A stretch of DNA of 43,378 nucleotides, taken from Parasphingorhabdus sp. (GTDB taxonomy: Bacteria; Pseudomonadota; Alphaproteobacteria; Sphingomonadales; Sphingomonadaceae). Below, one piece after another: positions 1 to 9,120 of the stretch (position 1 is its first letter; every line of letters starts with the position of its first letter). Location of the stretch: NCBI GenBank assembly GCA_030373505.1, contig JAUCYS010000020.1, positions 1-43,378 of the forward strand. The letters are read 5' to 3'. A program made the translations under genes and the position numbers. Below the pieces are notes generated by a model. That model saw only the letters and a list, made by a program, of their open reading frames with translations, ran no database searches and was not told the origin of the DNA.

Positions 1-403
1 GTCTTATGGTCGGCGCATCATCGGCGCTGTCGAGCAGATCTTCTGCGCTCGGGATATCGCCCGCAATATCATCCAGCCCTTCGCCGGCCAGCGCCATATC
101 GCCGGCCATGGCCGCCGCCGAGCCATCCATCGCATAATGATCGCTCAGCAGTCTCTCGAACGCCGGGCCATCCACCAGTTCCACATCAAAGGGCAGCGCC
201 AGATAACGACGAACCTCCAGCAAAGCAGACGGGTCCGCGCCCGCCCGCATCGCAATCGAAGCCCGCTCGCCGCTGCGATCCTGCAGGATCAGTCCATGGT
301 CGCGGGCATAAGCATAAGGCAGATCCTTGACCACCGCTGCGGTGACCGGTCCGCTGTCCGCTTCGGCAACAACCGCCTCTGTGCCGCGGGCGATCTTCAT
401 CAT
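1..403 (-). CDS. gspE: Type II secretion ATPase GspE, N-terminal part (runs off left edge)
   Basis: Cytoplasmic ATPase that powers the type II secretion pseudopilus. Only the first 134 codons are present. The frame starts MMKIARGTEA and shows the GspE N-terminal pattern: an LPYAYARDHGLIL stretch near residue 28, LLEVRRYLALPFDVELV near residue 62, and AEDLLDSADDAPTIR at the window edge, which matches the DLLDxxDDAPxIxLIN segment just before the ATPase domain. Walker motifs lie outside the window. The start ATG (403) overlaps the gspD stop as ATGA; a second ATG follows at 400. Translational coupling to gspD is likely. The assignment rests on these motifs plus its place directly after gspC and gspD. 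Confidence 0.88.
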   Translation of the reverse strand, partial: MMKIARGTEAVVAEADSGPVTAAVVKDLPYAYARDHGLILQDRSGERASIAMRAGADPSALLEVRRYLALPFDVELVDGPAFERLLSDHYAMDGSAAAMAGDMALAGEGLDDIAGDIPSAEDLLDSADDAPTIR

Positions 404-2571
404 CTGTTCCCGCTGGTCTCGCTTGCTGGCAACGGGGTCTGCTCGATCACGCCCTGATCGCGGACCGCAGGAATATCGCCGGGCGCATAGATGATCTGGT
501 CATCCGGACGCGCCTCGACCGAGGGTGGCACGGTGCCGAGATAGTCGCGGACCAGCGCATCGATCGACGGTTCCTGATCGGGATCGCGGCTGAGCTGCTG
601 GTCCCGGATATAGCCGTAGCGGTTGCTCGAAAAGCGGCGCGCGTCATTCGGATCCTTGAGGATCGTCGGCCGGATGAAGACCATCAGATTGGTCTTGACC
701 CGCGACTTGCCGCGCGACCTGAACAGCTCGCCCAGAACCGGGATATCGCCCAGAAACGGCACCTTCTGGATCGTCCGGCGCTCGTTGTCGTCGAGCAGCC
801 CGCCGAGCGCGATAATCTCGCCATCGCCCACGGTGACCGTGGTATTGATCTCGCGCTTGTTGATGATCAGTTCGTTGAAATCATCGGACACCGGCCCGGC
901 AATCGAACTGACCTGCTGCCGCAATTCCATCCGCACCTCGTCGCCGGCATTGATCTGCGGCGTCACCTCCAGCTCGATGCCGACATTCTGACGCTGGATC
1001 GTGCGGAAGGCATTGTCGAAATTGTTCGACAGCGCCTCGCCGGTCGACACCGGAATTTCCTGACCGAACAGGATGCTGCCCTTGAGATTGTTGTTCACCG
1101 TCAGCGAAGGCGTCGAAAGGACATTGCTGTTGCTGTCCGACTGCACCGCGTTGATGATCGCCCCGAGCACCGCGCTGCCGCCAAGGCTGGTGGCAAAACC
1201 GCCAAATCCGCCGCGCGCGGCCAGCACTGCATCAGCCGCATTCTTCCGCAGCACATCGCCGACCGCGCTGTTGGTCGTGGTCGTCGTCGCGGTCGTGGTG
1301 GTCGTCGTCGTTGTGGTATCAAACTGCTTGGCCAGCAGACCGCCCGCGACATCGACGATATTGGGAGAGGCATTGGAGAAATTGGTCACCGCGAACGGCA
1401 CATCCTTGCCGCCGACCAGCCATTGCACGCCCAGTTCGCGGGCCAGATTTTCCGAAATCTCGACAATGATCGCCTCGACCACCACCTGTTCCTGCCGCGT
1501 GTCGAGCTGGCGGATCAGTTCGCCGATCATCCGCTGCACATCGGGATTGGCCGCAACAATGATCGCATTGGTCCCTTCCAGCCGGGTCACGATGGCAGGA
1601 CCGCGACTGGCGATCCCGTTGCCCCCGTTGCCGCTGCCGCCACTGATGGCAGCAGGAGCAGGAGCGGATGCTCCTTCGCCCGCGGCCGCAGGCACAACGG
1701 TCGCCGAGCTGCCGCTGGTGCCGTTGCTGCCCAGCAAATTCTCGATCACCGGCAACAGCTGCTCGGCATTGGCATAGTCCAGCCGGTGCACGCGAATCTC
1801 GGTGCCCGATTCGGCCCCCTTGTCCAGTTCCCGGGCCATTTGCGCAAAGCGCGACACCGCACCGGGATCGCCGCGCAGGGCGATACTGTTGCTGCTGTCG
1901 ATCGGCACCACGGTCACCGGCGCGCGCAGGCCTTCGCCGCCGCCCTGGGCGGCCAGTGCCTGCAGCGAGGTCGCGATTTCCCGCGCCCCGGCATTTTTCA
2001 GGGTGATGATCGTGCTGGCGGCGCTGTCGCGGTCGATTTCCCCGACCAGGCTGCGAATCCGCCGGATATTGTCGGCATAGTCGACGATCACCAGGCTATT
2101 CGCGTTGCGATTGGCGGTGATCGAGCCCTGTTTGCTGACCAGCGGACGCAGCGTTTCCAGCGCCTCGGTCGCGACAATCGATTTGAGCCGCACCACTTCG
2201 GTCACCAGCTGGTTGCCCTCGGCCCCGCGCGAACCGATCCGGCTCGGCTGCGATGCCGCGCCGTCGGCGGGCTGAATGCGATAGGCACCGCGGGTGGTCG
2301 GGATCGCCACCAGATTGTTGGCGCGCAGCGTCGACAGGAAAATCTCGAAATATTCCGAGCGGCTGAGCGGCCGGTCGGTGACCACCGAAACCTTGCCCTG
2401 CACCCGGCTGTCGAGGATGAACGTACGACCGGTCACCTTGGCGGCGTCCTGGACAAAGGCGCGGATATCGGCATCGCGGACATTCAGCGTATGCTGCGCC
2501 GACGCCGGCGCGGCCCACAGGCCGACGGCTAGAGCAAGCACGGCAAATATCCGGGCGAAGTGGCTACGCAT
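400..2571 (-). CDS. gspD: Type II secretion outer-membrane secretin GspD
   Basis: Forms the outer-membrane secretin ring through which folded proteins leave the periplasm. 723 residues, usual for the family. A signal peptide (about 1-25, ending APASA) precedes an N0 domain (about 26-100), repeated N1-N3 ring domains (about 120-360) and the secretin barrel domain to about residue 650. The C-terminal VPFLGDIPVLGELF segment is the classical secretin signature. Two low-complexity insertions stand out: a Gly/Ser/Ala/Pro-rich linker (about 281-320) inside N3, and a near-pure threonine run (419-433) just before the pore region. The start overlaps the gspC stop by one base (TAATG), and the stop overlaps gspE, so the three form one operon. 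No pilotin-type C-terminal domain is obvious. Confidence 0.96.
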   Translation of the reverse strand: MRSHFARIFAVLALAVGLWAAPASAQHTLNVRDADIRAFVQDAAKVTGRTFILDSRVQGKVSVVTDRPLSRSEYFEIFLSTLRANNLVAIPTTRGAYRIQPADGAASQPSRIGSRGAEGNQLVTEVVRLKSIVATEALETLRPLVSKQGSITANRNANSLVIVDYADNIRRIRSLVGEIDRDSAASTIITLKNAGAREIATSLQALAAQGGGEGLRAPVTVVPIDSSNSIALRGDPGAVSRFAQMARELDKGAESGTEIRVHRLDYANAEQLLPVIENLLGSNGTSGSSATVVPAAAGEGASAPAPAAISGGSGNGGNGIASRGPAIVTRLEGTNAIIVAANPDVQRMIGELIRQLDTRQEQVVVEAIIVEISENLARELGVQWLVGGKDVPFAVTNFSNASPNIVDVAGGLLAKQFDTTTTTTTTTATTTTTNSAVGDVLRKNAADAVLAARGGFGGFATSLGGSAVLGAIINAVQSDSNSNVLSTPSLTVNNNLKGSILFGQEIPVSTGEALSNNFDNAFRTIQRQNVGIELEVTPQINAGDEVRMELRQQVSSIAGPVSDDFNELIINKREINTTVTVGDGEIIALGGLLDDNERRTIQKVPFLGDIPVLGELFRSRGKSRVKTNLMVFIRPTILKDPNDARRFSSNRYGYIRDQQLSRDPDQEPSIDALVRDYLGTVPPSVEARPDDQIIYAPGDIPAVRDQGVIEQTPLPASETSGNR
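1273..1317 (-). repeat. Threonine-codon microsatellite inside gspD
   Basis: About 15 consecutive codons (residues 419-433) are all ACN threonine except one alanine. On the plus strand this reads as degenerate GTN/GTC triplet repeats. Codons vary at the third base, so it is not a perfect slippage tract, but length change by whole codons is plausible. It sits between N3 and the conserved secretin core. Confidence 0.8.
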
Positions 2572-3392
2572 TATTGGGCTCCAAGATTGACAGCAACCGG
2601 AACCGTATTGGCTCCGCGCTCGACTTCGACGGACAGGCGGGCACCGGGCTTGATCTGGCTCTTCAGCGCTTCGATATCGCTGGTCGAGCCGACCGGAGAG
2701 CCGTTGATCGACACGATGATATCGCCATCGCGGAAACCTGCGCTCTTGAACAGGCTGCCATCACCCAGCGGAGAGATCACGATGCCGGTGACCCGGCCCC
2801 CTTCATTGCGCGGTGCCAGCGATGCGATACCGGGTATCTCGTTGCCGGCGGTTGCCAGCGAAACCGGCGCTTCGGGGTCTTCCGTACCGACGGTCTGCGC
2901 CGGGATCGACTGGTCGAGATAGAGACTCTCCAGCACGCCCCCGCGACTGATGACGACATGATCAAATTCCACGCTGTTCAGCGTCACGCCGGACATGATC
3001 TCCTCGCCGACGACATAATTTTCCTGCACGCCATCCGGCCCGGCCAGGATCGCCGATCCCAGTCCGGAGGCCTCGTTCATCCGGATGCCGAACAGCGTCA
3101 GCTGCAATGATGTGACAACATTGGCGGTCTGCGCCGCGCCGCCACGGAAAAAAGGATCGAAACTGCTGAACAGCGTGAGCCGCGATTGCGGCGACAATAC
3201 CTCGACATCATTGGCGCGATAATCGCCGACCGGCCCCAGCGGGGTCAGCACCAGCCAGACCAGCCTGACCGCCTGAATCAGGAGCAGGAACGCCAGGACA
3301 GCCAACAGAACGGGATAAGGGCCCCGCTGGTTATACCAGCGGACCATCGCCCCGAATCTGTCCGAATAGCTGTTACCCACGAATCCCCGCAA
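2571..3392 (-). CDS. gspC: Type II secretion inner-membrane protein GspC (PDZ type)
   Basis: Inner-membrane component linking the GspE/F/L/M platform to the secretin; the periplasmic HR domain contacts GspD N0. One membrane segment (about residues 26-45) follows a short cytoplasmic N-terminus. Next come the HR region with a typical GPVGDYRA start (about 50-160) and a C-terminal PDZ domain (about 210-270, with AGFRDGDIIVSINGSPV). First gene of gspC-gspD-gspE. The start is uncertain: the longest frame begins with TTG at 3392; GTG at 3380 has GGGG four bases upstream and ATG at 3347 gives a 258-residue protein that still keeps the membrane anchor. Family assignment is firm from the PDZ/HR layout and gene order. 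Confidence 0.88.
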   Translation of the reverse strand: MRGFVGNSYSDRFGAMVRWYNQRGPYPVLLAVLAFLLLIQAVRLVWLVLTPLGPVGDYRANDVEVLSPQSRLTLFSSFDPFFRGGAAQTANVVTSLQLTLFGIRMNEASGLGSAILAGPDGVQENYVVGEEIMSGVTLNSVEFDHVVISRGGVLESLYLDQSIPAQTVGTEDPEAPVSLATAGNEIPGIASLAPRNEGGRVTGIVISPLGDGSLFKSAGFRDGDIIVSINGSPVGSTSDIEALKSQIKPGARLSVEVERGANTVPVAVNLGAQ

Positions 3393-3488
3393 CCTTGCAA
3401 TCCCCGTCGCGCTATAGCGATTTCGCGACCGTTCGACGACTCATTGATGACGAAAATATTACAGCTTCGATCGGATCGGCGCGAAATA

Positions 3489-4136
3489 TCAGGGCAGCTG
3501 CATATCCAGCAGAGCGCCCAGATCATCCAGCGCCTGTTGCTCCGAGGACACCTTGATTGCCGCCATACCGAGAGCCGCCGCCGGTTTGCAGTTGATGCCC
3601 AGATCATCAAGATAGATGCACCCGGCCGGCTCGACATTCAGCGCCTCGCACATCATCTGGTAGATCCGCGGGTCAGGCTTGCGGATGCCGGCCTTGCTGC
3701 TTTCGATAATATGATCGAACCGCAGCATGATATCTTTCACCGCTGCCGCTTTCTTGTCATCCATCGCCATGCCGGCGCCCTTGCCCGCGGGGACATTGTT
3801 GGTGATGCAGGATATCCGGATGCCCTCGGCCTTCAGCCGGTCCAGCGTCTCGACCATCCGCGGCCGCACATCACCGGCCAGCCGCGCCAGCACATCGGCG
3901 CCGCGCAGTTCGATGCCGATCGCGCGCGCTTCCGCCGCAAAGGCTTCGTCAAAACCGGCCGCATCAATTTCGGCCCGCTCGAACCTGGCCCAGGCATTGT
4001 CATCGGGATTGGCGCTGTTGATCTGGCGAACGCTGTCCTTTGGCACGCCTTTTTCGGCCTCCAGCCGGTTGAACGCTTCAAACGGCGACGACGTAATCAC
4101 GCCGCCAAAATCAAAAATCACGGTTTCATAGGTCAT
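3489..4136 (-). CDS. HAD-superfamily (subfamily IA) hydrolase
   Basis: Probable phosphatase or dehalogenase-like hydrolase of 215 residues. Motif I is FDFGGVIT with nucleophile Asp9; the DFGGV form is typical of the branch related to the N-terminal phosphatase domain of soluble epoxide hydrolase. Motif II is CITNN (about 107-111). Motif III/IV is seen as KAGIRKPDPRIY and CIYLDDLGINC. A helical cap lies between motifs I and II. The ATG overlaps the stop of the upstream VIT gene (ATGA), implying coupled translation. Substrate cannot be told from sequence. Confidence 0.9.
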   Translation of the reverse strand: MTYETVIFDFGGVITSSPFEAFNRLEAEKGVPKDSVRQINSANPDDNAWARFERAEIDAAGFDEAFAAEARAIGIELRGADVLARLAGDVRPRMVETLDRLKAEGIRISCITNNVPAGKGAGMAMDDKKAAAVKDIMLRFDHIIESSKAGIRKPDPRIYQMMCEALNVEPAGCIYLDDLGINCKPAAALGMAAIKVSSEQQALDDLGALLDMQLP

Positions 4137-4822
4137 GCAACGGCTGCTCCAAAAATTGATCCGATGGCGGCAGTCGCGGCCATCGCCGCTGCGCCCCAGA
4201 AAGTCACGCGGATAACGGGCCGCCCAATCGGCGCTCCGCCCAGAATAGCGCCTGTCGCGCCGAGCGCGGCGAGCAGGACCAGCGCCGCACCGGACACGAC
4301 CCAGATCAGCATCTGGCCGGAGAACAGAGCAGCGAGAATAACCGGCAGGATAGCCCCCGCCGCAAAGGCAAGAGCAGAGGCAAAGGCCGCCTGCAGCGGC
4401 CGCGCGGAATAATGTTTGCTCAGCCCCAGTTCGTCGCGAAGATGCGTGCCGAGCGCGTCATGGGCCGTCATCTGGTCGGCGACCTGCTCTGCCAGATCGG
4501 CGGTCAGCCCCCGGTTCTTGTAGATCGATATCAGCTCGATGCGTTCGGCCTTGGGCTGATGCTCCAGTTCCCAGGCTTCCTTCGCCCGCTCCGCCTTTTC
4601 GCTGTCGGCCTGCGAACTGACCGAGACATATTCCCCTGCCGCCATCGACATCGCGCCGGCGACGAGACCGGCAAAGGCGGTCAGCAATATCGTCTGCTGC
4701 GACGTCGCTGCAGCCGCCACGCCAACCACCAGGCTGGCGGTCGAGACAATGCCGTCATTCGCCCCCAGTACCGCAGCGCGCAGCCAGCTGACCCGGTCGA
4801 TCCGGTGTGATTCATCATGCAT
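4133..4822 (-). CDS. VIT1/CCC1-family iron/manganese transporter
   Basis: Membrane protein of the VIT/CCC1 family (Fe2+/Mn2+ export or sequestration). About 229 residues with the family pattern: LRAAVLGANDGIVSTASLVVGV at the first membrane helix, GLVAGAMSMAAGEYVSVSSQ at the second, then a Glu-rich cytoplasmic metal-binding domain (KAERAKEAWELEHQPKAE) and three C-terminal helices. I place the start at ATG 4822; an in-frame TTG at 4831 would add three residues, and neither has a strong ribosome site. It overlaps the HAD gene downstream. Transport direction and metal are inferred from the family. Confidence 0.88.
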   Translation of the reverse strand: MHDESHRIDRVSWLRAAVLGANDGIVSTASLVVGVAAAATSQQTILLTAFAGLVAGAMSMAAGEYVSVSSQADSEKAERAKEAWELEHQPKAERIELISIYKNRGLTADLAEQVADQMTAHDALGTHLRDELGLSKHYSARPLQAAFASALAFAAGAILPVILAALFSGQMLIWVVSGAALVLLAALGATGAILGGAPIGRPVIRVTFWGAAAMAATAAIGSIFGAAVA

Positions 4823-4840
4823 TCTGGACAAGGACAGTTC

Positions 4841-5761
4841 CTATTTGTTGAGATATTCGAGTTTCATGCCCGGCCGTTTCCAGCGGGTCTTGACCAGCTT
4901 GCCGGTGGCCGAAAGGCAGATCCAGGCATCCATCATGTCCTCGCCGCCAAAGCAGATATTGGTGGTGAATATATCCGGCGTCGCGACAAATTCGACCAGT
5001 TCGCCCTCGGGTGAAATCACGCTGATCCCGCTTTCGCCAATGGTGGCGACACAGATATTGCCGCATTCCTCCATCGCCAGACTGTCGAAAAATTTATAGC
5101 CGGACGGGCGATAGAGCGGGATACCCGGACCACCGGGGCCCGCATCGGGCGCAACCTTGCCGGGCGCGGTGATATTGAATTTCATCAGCCGGCAAGTGAA
5201 GGTTTCCGCAGCATAAAGCGTCTTGCCGTCTGGCGAGATACCGATGCCATTGGGGTTGTTGGACGGAAAAATCACTTCTTCCAGATGGCTGCCGTCGGCC
5301 TTGGCATAGAAAATCCCGACGATGTCGTGGCAGCGCTTTTCATAGTCGGTCTTGCCATGGTCGGTGAACCAGAAGCCGCCGTGGCTATCGAACTGGATAT
5401 CATTGGGGCCGCGCAGGATGCAGCCGAAGTCGCCATCCTTGTAGAGCGTCTCGACCTCGCCCGTTTCGGGGTCGACTCGCTGGATGCTACCACCGACATA
5501 ATCCCTGGCGATTCCCGCAGGGGTCAGAAAACCGTTTTCGTCATGATATTCAAAGCCGCCATTGTTGCAGACATAGATTTTGCCATCGGGACCGAGAGCG
5601 GCGCCATTGGGCCCGCCGCCGGTTTCCGCAACCAGCTGCTTGGTGCCGTCGGGCAGCACCCGGGTGAGTCTTTGCGCCTCAATCTCGACCAGGATAACGC
5701 TGCCATCTGGCATGGCGATCGGGCCTTCGGGAAAGCGCAGGCCTTCGGTGACGATTTCCAT
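4841..5761 (-). CDS. SMP-30/gluconolactonase-type lactonase
   Basis: Six-bladed beta-propeller lactonase, about 306 residues. The family metal-site residues are visible: Glu in LRFPEGP near the N-terminus, Asn in RGPNDIQFD, Asn in NNPNGIGISPDG and Asp in KFFDSLAME. Repeated blades read GPDGKIYVCNN and SPDGKTLYAAET. The start at 5761 is preferred over ATG 5767 because AGGAG lies six bases before it and directly abuts the other. Divergent from the aldehyde dehydrogenase across an 86-bp gap that must hold both promoters. Likely hydrolyses a sugar-type or other lactone in carbohydrate breakdown; the actual substrate is unknown. Confidence 0.88.
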   Translation of the reverse strand: MEIVTEGLRFPEGPIAMPDGSVILVEIEAQRLTRVLPDGTKQLVAETGGGPNGAALGPDGKIYVCNNGGFEYHDENGFLTPAGIARDYVGGSIQRVDPETGEVETLYKDGDFGCILRGPNDIQFDSHGGFWFTDHGKTDYEKRCHDIVGIFYAKADGSHLEEVIFPSNNPNGIGISPDGKTLYAAETFTCRLMKFNITAPGKVAPDAGPGGPGIPLYRPSGYKFFDSLAMEECGNICVATIGESGISVISPEGELVEFVATPDIFTTNICFGGEDMMDAWICLSATGKLVKTRWKRPGMKLEYLNK

Positions 5762-5847
5762 GAACATCTCCTCTCAAATTTTTTCACAGTCATTGCGGGA
5801 ATTCGGCGACAAGTCTAGTGCTATGGCAGAAGGTTACAGGAGCAGCC

Positions 5848-7293
5848 ATGTCCTCTACAATATCCAATACATATCCCCGTACATTGCAATTCCATATCGA
5901 TGGCGAATGGATCGACGGCGGTGATCGCGCGATTCACCAGGTCGTCAATCCGGCAACCGGCGAACCGATTGCCGATCTGCCGAAGGCGACGAAAGCCGAT
6001 CTGGACCGCGCGCTGGACGCGGCAGAGCGCGCCTTCCCGGTCTGGCGCGACACACCGGTCGCCGAGCGCGCCGCGATCCTGCACAAGGCGGCGGACCTGA
6101 TGCGCGAGCGGGCGCCGGAAATCGGCCGGCTGATGACCCAGGAGCAGGGCAAGCCGCTGGCGCAGGCGATTGGCGAGGTCACCGCCTCCGCCAGCCATTT
6201 CGATATCATGGCCGAGGAAGCCAAGCGCTGTTACGGCCGTGTCTTGGTCCGGCCCGCCGGCCAGAACAGCTTCGTCAAATATCAGCCGGTCGGCCCGGTC
6301 GCCGCGTTCAGCCCGTGGAACTTCCCGGTCTTTACGCCGGTGCGCAAGCTGGCGCCGGCGATTGCCGCCGGCTGCTCGATCATCCTCAAGCCGGCGGAAG
6401 AAACACCGGCCAGCCCGATCGAAATGATTCGCTGCCTGCTCGATGCCGGCCTGCCCTCCGGCGTTGCCCAGGTCGTCTTTGGCGATCCGGCGGAAGTCTC
6501 CAGCCATCTCATCGCCTCGCCGGTGATCCGCAAGATCAGCTTCACCGGCTCGGTCCCGGTCGGCAAGCATCTGATGAAGCTGGCGGCCGACGGCATGAAG
6601 CGTACGACCATGGAACTGGGCGGTCATGCACCGGTGCTGGTGTTCGATGATTGCGATCTGGAAAAGACGCTCGATCTGGTGGTTACCGGAAAATTCCGCA
6701 ATGCCGGCCAGGTCTGCGTCTCGCCGACCCGCTTCTATGTTCAGTCCGGCATTTATGACCGGTTCGAAAAGGCCTTCACCGAACGCGCGCAAAAGGTCAG
6801 CGTCGGCGACGGCTTTGATTCTGTCGACATGGGGCCCCTCGCCAATCCCCGCCGGCCCAGCGCAATGGGTGCGATGATCGCGGATGCGCGGACCAAGGGC
6901 GCCGATGTTCGGCTCGGTGGCGAGCAGCGGGGCGACAAGGGCTTTTTCTTCGATCCCACGGTGCTGTCGCACGTCCCGCTCGACGCGAAGATCATGAACG
7001 ACGAGCCGTTCGGCCCGGTCGCGGTAATGCGGCCGTTCGACACGCTGGACGAGGCGATCGAACAGGCCAACCGCCTGCCGCTCGGCCTTGCCGCTTATGC
7101 CTTCACCTCCAATCTGCACACCGCCAATATGGTCGGCGACAAGATCGAGGCGGGCATGGTGGCGATCAACAATCTCACCGTCAGCCCCGGCGATGCCCCC
7201 TTCGGCGGCGTCAAGGAAAGCGGCCACGGATCGGAAGACGGACCCGACGGCCTGAAAGCCTATATGGTCACCAAGGCCATCCATCAGGCCTGA
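5848..7293 (+). CDS. NAD(P)-dependent aldehyde dehydrogenase
   Basis: ALDH-superfamily enzyme of 481 residues oxidising an aldehyde to its acid. General base Glu256 lies in TMELGGHAPV and nucleophile Cys290 in NAGQVCVSPTRF; the cofactor loop FSPWNFPVF and FTGSVPVGK are present. Best resembles the succinate-semialdehyde/ketoglutarate-semialdehyde dehydrogenase branch (FGGVKESGHGSEDG near the end). The start at 5848 follows CAGGAG with six-base spacing; an in-frame extension to 5818 has no ribosome site. Followed at 171 bp by a ThDP enzyme that could make its aldehyde. The divergent lactonase suggests a sugar-acid or keto-acid route; exact substrate unknown. Confidence 0.92.
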   Translation: MSSTISNTYPRTLQFHIDGEWIDGGDRAIHQVVNPATGEPIADLPKATKADLDRALDAAERAFPVWRDTPVAERAAILHKAADLMRERAPEIGRLMTQEQGKPLAQAIGEVTASASHFDIMAEEAKRCYGRVLVRPAGQNSFVKYQPVGPVAAFSPWNFPVFTPVRKLAPAIAAGCSIILKPAEETPASPIEMIRCLLDAGLPSGVAQVVFGDPAEVSSHLIASPVIRKISFTGSVPVGKHLMKLAADGMKRTTMELGGHAPVLVFDDCDLEKTLDLVVTGKFRNAGQVCVSPTRFYVQSGIYDRFEKAFTERAQKVSVGDGFDSVDMGPLANPRRPSAMGAMIADARTKGADVRLGGEQRGDKGFFFDPTVLSHVPLDAKIMNDEPFGPVAVMRPFDTLDEAIEQANRLPLGLAAYAFTSNLHTANMVGDKIEAGMVAINNLTVSPGDAPFGGVKESGHGSEDGPDGLKAYMVTKAIHQA

Positions 7294-7344
7294 CCCTTGG
7301 AGCAGGCCTGGAGACAACAGAGCGCGACAGCTTTTCAAATTATG

Positions 7345-7408
7345 TCGCACGAAGCCACGAAGCTATTTTGGCATCCAATCTTCTTTGTGGCTTTGTGTCT
7401 TCGTGCGA
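7345..7408. repeat. Inverted repeat (REP-like) between ALDH and ThDP enzyme
   Basis: Outer arms TCGCACGAAG (7345-7354) and CTTCGTGCGA (7399-7408) are perfectly complementary. Further inward CCACGAAG faces CTTCTTTGTGG imperfectly. The sequence resembles dispersed palindromes of sphingomonads rather than a rho-independent terminator, as no clear T-run follows. Confidence 0.65.
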
Positions 7409-7464
7409 GTCCAATAAAACAATAGCGCAGCAAACGCTGCGGGTGAGATAGCGAGAGGCATGAC

Positions 7465-9114
7465 ATGACAAAACGCACCGGGGCACAGATACTCGTCGAT
7501 CAGCTGGTCATCCAGGGCACCGAGCGCATCTTCACCGTCCCCGGCGAGAGTTTTCTCTCGGTCCTCGACGCGCTGCACGACTGCGGCACCATCCAGACCG
7601 TCTCCACCCGCCAGGACGGCAGCGCCGCCTTCATGGCCGAGGCGGACGGCAAGATGACCGGCCAGCCCGGCATTGCCTTTGTCACCCGCGGCCCCGGCGC
7701 CACCAATGCCAGCATCGGTGTTCATGCCGCGATGCAGGACAGCACCCCGATGATCCTGTTTATCGGCGACGTTTCGCGTGACGACCGCGACCGCGAGGGC
7801 TTCCAGGAAGTCGATTTTACCGCGATGTTCACCCCGCTCGCAAAATGGGCCGCCCGCATCGATAATGCCGCCCGCATTCCGGAATATATCGCCCGCGCCT
7901 TTGACACCGCAAGCTCCGGTCGCCCCGGCCCCGTGGTTCTCGCCCTGCCCGAGGACATGTTGCGCGACGAGGTCGAGGCGCTCGACCGGCCGAAGGTTAT
8001 CGCCCCGGCCCAGCCGCTCTGCCCCGATGCGATGACGACCCTGACCGACATGCTGCGCGACGCCACCGATCCGATCGCGATCATCGGCGGTGCCGGCTGG
8101 AGCGAGAAGGCCAAGCAGTATTTCGCCCAATATGCCGAACGCATCGGCCTGCCGGTCGCCGTCGCCTTCCGGCGGCAGGACAATTTCCCCAACGAAAGCC
8201 CGGTCTATGCCGGCAATCTCGGCTATGGCCCCAATCCCAAGCTGACCCAGCGAATCCGGGATGCGGATCTGGTGCTGGCGGTCGGCGCGCGGCTCGGCGA
8301 GGCGACCACCGATGGTTACACGCTCCTCACTCCCGACCATCCCGACCAGATTCTGGTCCATGTCCATCCCGACCCCGACGAGCTCAACCATGTCTACCGC
8401 ACCGACCTGCCGATCTGCGCGGAAATGGGGGAATTTGCCGAGCAGGTGGCGCTGTGGGACGATGACCTGCTGCCGTTCGACGCCGGCAAGGCCGCGCATC
8501 AGGATTATCTCGAATGGTCCACGCCCCAGCCGACCGCAGCGAAGCTCGACCTCGGCCTGTGCGTCGCCGCGATGCAGGACCAGCTGCCCGCCGACGCGAT
8601 CATCTGCAACGGCGCCGGCAATTTTTCCGGCTGGTGGCACCGCTACTGGAAATATGGCGCCTATCCCAGCCAGCTCGCGCCGACCTCCGGCGCGATGGGC
8701 TATGGCGTCCCCGCCTCGGTCGCCGCAGCGCTGCGCTTCCCCGACCGCGTCTCGGTGGTGATCGCCGGCGATGGCGATTTCATGATGAATGGCCAGGAAC
8801 TGGCGACCGCTGTTCAATATGAAGCGGATCTGCTGGTGCTGGTGATCGACAATGGCAGCTTCGGCACCATCCGCCTGCATCAGGAACGCGAATATCCGGA
8901 GCGGCTATCGGCGACCTCGCTGAAAAACCCCGATTTTGCCATGCTGGCCAGAGCCTATGGCGGCTGGAGCGCGACGGTCGAAACCACCGATCAATTCGCC
9001 CCCACGCTGGCAGAGGCGATGCAGCGCAAGGGCCTCCGCCTGCTGCACCTCAAGACCGATGTCGAATTTCTGACGGCGGCGGGAGCGACAGTCAGTGGCT
9101 TGCGCAAGAAATAG
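7465..9114 (+). CDS. Thiamine-diphosphate-dependent acetolactate-synthase-like enzyme / 2-keto acid decarboxylase
   Basis: 549-residue ThDP enzyme with the three usual domains: N-terminal pyrimidine-binding (catalytic Glu28 in VPGESF), a middle domain (about 190-330), and a C-terminal PP-binding domain with the GDG motif (residues 435-437, AGDGDFMMNGQEL) ending in VIDNGSFGTIR. AGAGG precedes the ATG by six bases. It is not a typical anabolic IlvB: no ilvH regulatory subunit follows. With an aldehyde dehydrogenase upstream, a decarboxylase feeding an aldehyde to it is the simplest reading, but carboligase or oxalyl-CoA/sulfoacetaldehyde-type activities cannot be excluded. Confidence 0.88.
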   Translation: MTKRTGAQILVDQLVIQGTERIFTVPGESFLSVLDALHDCGTIQTVSTRQDGSAAFMAEADGKMTGQPGIAFVTRGPGATNASIGVHAAMQDSTPMILFIGDVSRDDRDREGFQEVDFTAMFTPLAKWAARIDNAARIPEYIARAFDTASSGRPGPVVLALPEDMLRDEVEALDRPKVIAPAQPLCPDAMTTLTDMLRDATDPIAIIGGAGWSEKAKQYFAQYAERIGLPVAVAFRRQDNFPNESPVYAGNLGYGPNPKLTQRIRDADLVLAVGARLGEATTDGYTLLTPDHPDQILVHVHPDPDELNHVYRTDLPICAEMGEFAEQVALWDDDLLPFDAGKAAHQDYLEWSTPQPTAAKLDLGLCVAAMQDQLPADAIICNGAGNFSGWWHRYWKYGAYPSQLAPTSGAMGYGVPASVAAALRFPDRVSVVIAGDGDFMMNGQELATAVQYEADLLVLVIDNGSFGTIRLHQEREYPERLSATSLKNPDFAMLARAYGGWSATVETTDQFAPTLAEAMQRKGLRLLHLKTDVEFLTAAGATVSGLRKK

Positions 9115-9120
9115 GCGCGT

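Noticed and set aside
5821..7350. 509-codon minus-strand frame opposite the aldehyde dehydrogenase
   Set aside because: Shadow frame; the dehydrogenase motifs on the plus strand are complete.
7363..8880. 505-codon minus-strand frame opposite the ThDP enzyme
   Set aside because: Composition (His/Gly/Arg-rich) is typical of an antisense shadow in G+C-rich DNA; the plus strand encodes a clear ThDP enzyme.
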